DNA from: Bacillus salacetis
GTDB lineage: Bacteria; Bacillota; Bacilli; Bacillales; Bacillaceae_B
Direction: 5' to 3'
Assembly (NCBI RefSeq): GCF_003581585.1
Contig: NZ_QXIR01000030.1
Coordinates: 1-59,625 of the forward strand
Length of the DNA: 59,625 bases
Shown: positions 57,641 to 59,625 of the stretch, one piece after another
Position numbering within the stretch: the first letter of the stretch is position 1
Layout: each line of letters opens with the position of its first letter
Program-made: the position numbers and the translations under genes
The notes under the pieces: generated by a model
Told to the model about the DNA's origin: nothing
Database searches by the model: none
What the model saw: the letters and a program-made list of their open reading frames with translations, nothing else

Positions 57641-57783
57641 CTTAAACTTGGTTTTTAAGAGTGATTATTTCATCCTTATATGAGGATAGTGAGTTAGTAG
57701 TCAGAGATTTTTTGGAGTAGAATTTAAGCGGTTTTCGGTTGGGGGAGTGCTGGACTTTGATTAGGTGAAATTTTTTGGAAAAA
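57641..57783. other. Gap before the 52-bp array
   Basis: No gene or signal seen; AT-rich, leading directly into the hairpin array. Confidence 0.6.
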
Positions 57784-58590
57784 GAGTCCGAATCCCGTGC
57801 TGATTCGGACAAAAATGGAATGGTGTCCCCAAAAAGAGTCCGTATCCTGGGGTGATTTGGACAAAAATGAAGTGGCGTCCCCGAAAAGAGTCCGAATCCC
57901 GTTGTGATTCGGACAAAAACGAAGGGGCGCCCCCGAAAAGAGTCCGAATCCCGGGCTTATTCGGACAAAAATGAAGTGGTGCCCCCGAAAAGAGTCCGAA
58001 TCCCTTGCTTATTCGGACAAAAATGGAGTGGTGCCCCCGAAAAGAGTCCGAATCCCGTGGTGATTCGGACAAAAACGAAGGGATGTCCCCGAAAAGAGTC
58101 CGAATCCCGTTGTGATTCGGACAAAAATGGAGTGGTGTCCCCAAAAAGAGTCCGAATCCCGTTGTGATTCGGACAAAAATGGTGTAGTGCCCCCGAAAAG
58201 AGTCCGAATCCCGTTGTGATTCGAACAAAAATGGTGTAGTGCCCCCGAAAAGAGTCCGAATCCCGTGATGATTCGGACAAAAACGAAGGGGCGCCATCGA
58301 AAAGAGTCCGAATCCCGTGCTGATTCGGACAAAAATGGAATGGTGTCCCCAAAAAGAGTCCGTATCCTGGGATGATTTGGACAAAAATGAAGTGGCGTCC
58401 CCGAAAAGAGTCCGAATCCCGTGGTGATTCGGACAAAAATGGAGTGGTGCCCCCGAAAAGAGTCCGAATCCCGTTGTGATTCGGACAAAAATGGGGTGGC
58501 GTCTCTAAAAAGAGTCCGAATCCCTTGCTTATTCGGACAAAAATGAAGGTGTGCCCCTGAAAAGAGTCCGAATCCCGATCCGGATCCCAA
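57784..58590. repeat. 52-bp hairpin tandem array, 15 full units plus one partial
   Basis: The word GAGTCCG recurs every 52 bp from 57784 to 58512, with a last partial unit at 58565. Each unit is a 25-nt hairpin, stem GTCCGAATC / GATTCGGAC with a variable 7-nt loop, plus a 27-nt linker (AAAAATGGAGTGGTGCCCCC type). Units 57784-57888 are nearly repeated at 58304-58408, exactly ten units (520 bp) later. Long minus-strand open frames through the array are a by-product of its stop-free unit. Linkers are almost constant, so it is not a CRISPR array. Confidence 0.96.
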
Positions 58591-58607
58591 TCCAAAATGA
58601 TATCTCT

Positions 58608-58636
58608 TGCCATGCTAATCTTTTATACTTATAATG
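58608..58636 (+). promoter_or_regulatory. ysdA promoter
   Basis: TTGCCA (58608-58613), 17-nt spacer, TATAAT (58631-58636), just past the end of the array. Confidence 0.8.
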
Positions 58637-58670
58637 ACACCAATAATCTGCGAAATGGGGAATGCATGCA

Positions 58671-58970
58671 ATGACCACACCACTAACACTCCTGCTTGCC
58701 TATTTTACCATTGTGAATTTCATGGGTTATATCATCATGGCAAATGATAAAAACAGGGCAAGGCAGAATAAATACAGAATCAGGGAGAGCTCCATCTGGA
58801 GGGTTGCGTTCCTGGGAGGAGCAATAGGCTGTTATGCCGGAATGAAAAGGTACCGGCATAAAACGCAGCATTCTGCTTTTAAGTATGGCCTCCCTGCTTT
58901 ATCTGCGGTTGAGCTCATCACATATACAGGACTTGCGTTCATCATTATTCAAAATAAAGCCTTGTTCTAA
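58671..58970 (+). CDS. ysdA: DUF1294 membrane protein
   Basis: A 99-aa protein with hydrophobic segments at about 5-22 and 75-93 and the DUF1294 core IIMANDKNRARQNKYRIRES, then WRVAFLGGAIGCYAGMKRY and HKTQHSAFKYGLP. It corresponds to B. subtilis YsdA, which follows rplT. Function unknown. The ATG at 58671 is preferred because GGGGA is 9 nt upstream; the ATG at 58662 abuts it. Confidence 0.88.
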   Translation: MTTPLTLLLAYFTIVNFMGYIIMANDKNRARQNKYRIRESSIWRVAFLGGAIGCYAGMKRYRHKTQHSAFKYGLPALSAVELITYTGLAFIIIQNKALF

Positions 58971-59020
58971 CAGCTCGTACCATTGTATATGCTGTAGTAA
59001 ACCAGGAATGAGGTGGGAGC

Positions 59021-59593
59021 ATGGACGAAAAGTATACCTTTGTGTTTGCTGTCATTGAATCAAGCGGATGGCTGGCTCCCGTGGCATTTATTTTATTTCA
59101 TATACTCAGGCAGTTTATCTTTATTCCCGTGGTGCTCGTGTGCATTGTCGGCGGAATCTTGTTTGGAAGTGTGTTTGGCACAATTTACTCGCTTGTGGGA
59201 TTGACTCTCTTATCGGCTGGATCTTACTTTATATTAAAAATGTTCCCTGCCTTAAATCAAAAACTATTAAATTTAAAGCAAAAATGGTTTGGATACGGAG
59301 CGAAATTGACGGTGGGACAGATTGCTGTATTGAGGCTTGTTCCGTTTGTACACTATCAATTGTTGAATGTGTGCCTGATGGAAAGAAAACCAGCATTGGG
59401 GGAGTACGTGAAGAGCTCGTTCCTTGCCAATCTGCCGCTTGCATTCTTTTACACTGTGTTCGGGGAATTCATTTCAGAGTTTACCCCGGGAATCATCATA
59501 CTGATAATGATGGGTCTGTTCATATTATTTTACACGCTGAGGGAAAAGGTCAGGGTCATCAAATGGCAGGAATTTTTCCACCAGCCATCATAA
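59021..59593 (+). CDS. TVP38/TMEM64 (DedA-like) family membrane protein
   Basis: A 190-aa membrane protein with about five hydrophobic helices. VTT-domain features: FHILRQFIFIPVVLVCIVGG, GGILFGSVFGTIYSLVG, and LRLVPFVHYQLLNVCLMERK (the F-x-x-x-R...P type motif). The superfamily includes lipid scramblases and transporters. It could be the counterpart of B. subtilis YtxB, whose usual place between dnaI and ytxC is empty here, but this is inference. GAGGTGGGAG precedes the ATG. Confidence 0.85.
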   Translation: MDEKYTFVFAVIESSGWLAPVAFILFHILRQFIFIPVVLVCIVGGILFGSVFGTIYSLVGLTLLSAGSYFILKMFPALNQKLLNLKQKWFGYGAKLTVGQIAVLRLVPFVHYQLLNVCLMERKPALGEYVKSSFLANLPLAFFYTVFGEFISEFTPGIIILIMMGLFILFYTLREKVRVIKWQEFFHQPS

Positions 59594-59625
59594 AAGCCGA
59601 AAATGGTCATTCCATTTCCGGCTTC
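59592..59625 (+). terminator. Terminator at the window edge (cut)
   Basis: Stem AAGCCGAAAATG / CATTTCCGGCTT after the TVP38 stop; the T tract would lie outside the window. Confidence 0.6.

Noticed and set aside
57784..58590. CRISPR array
   Set aside because: Unit size would fit, but the would-be spacers are nearly identical, the repeats are perfect hairpins with variable loops, and no cas genes are near.
57761..58613. Minus-strand open frames of about 190-220 codons over the 52-bp array
   Set aside because: Three frames are open together with repeated near-identical peptides; no start signals. A stop-free repeat explains them.

Overview
The window looks like a chromosomal core segment of a low- to mid-GC Gram-positive spore-former of the family Bacillaceae. 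The gene order closely follows the Bacillus subtilis ytkL - ytoI - ytpI - nrnA - ytrIH - dnaE - ytsJ - accDA - pfkA - pyk - fxsA - ytvI - citZ-icd-mdh - phoPR - polA - mutM - ytaF - coaE - gapB - speD - nrdR - dnaBI - ytxC - thrS - infC-rpmI-rplT - ysdA block. Sporulation genes (ytrH/ytrI, ytaF, ytxC, a SpoIIP-like protein) support this. I cannot fix the genus from sequence alone. Most starts were reassigned to the codon with the best ribosome binding site (RBS), often shortening the longest open frame.

Layout. 1-7,100: a hairpin tandem repeat, ecsC, pheA, a universal stress protein, a small acidic protein, an ECF sigma factor with a membrane-anchored SpoIIP-like partner, a probable decayed gene, a dispersed palindromic repeat and an NCS1 permease. 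7,100-17,400: ald, ytkL, a 52/53-bp tandem array, ytoI, ytpI, nrnA, a GNAT acetyltransferase, an AdcA-type zinc-binding lipoprotein and ytrIH. 17,500-28,700: dnaE, malic enzyme, a FadR-type regulator, accDA, pfkA-pyk and fxsA. 28,700-38,200: ytvI, the Krebs-cycle genes citZ-icd-mdh, a MaoC-like protein and phoPR. 38,200-49,200: hflKC, polA-mutM-ytaF-coaE, gapB, speD and nrdR. 49,200-59,625: dnaB-dnaI, ytxC, the thrS T-box and thrS, a YusW-like lipoprotein, the L20-controlled infC-rpmI-rplT operon, a second 52-bp array, ysdA and a TVP38 protein.

The genes mostly serve central carbon flow (pyruvate kinase, malic enzyme, citrate branch, gluconeogenic GapB), lipid precursor synthesis, replication and repair, and translation. 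Candidate cre sites, a CcpN site, a Zur box, PhoP boxes, an ECF promoter, a T-box and an L20 leader tie them to nutrient signals.

The most unusual features lie between genes. (1) Five copies of a ~200-bp miniature inverted-repeat element (MITE), three with target-site duplications; one separates a Zur-controlled promoter from the zinc-binding-protein gene. (2) The thrS T-box is split: a 3.5-copy array of a 120-bp repeat lies between its specifier stem and its antiterminator. (3) Three arrays with 52-53-bp spacing; two of unrelated sequence share a 9-bp-stem/7-nt-loop geometry. (4) A candidate pseudoknot in the speD leader that would mask the Shine-Dalgarno sequence. (5) A PhoP-box promoter after phoR with no gene behind it. 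(6) A FadR-like operator before the malic enzyme/FadR-type operon.
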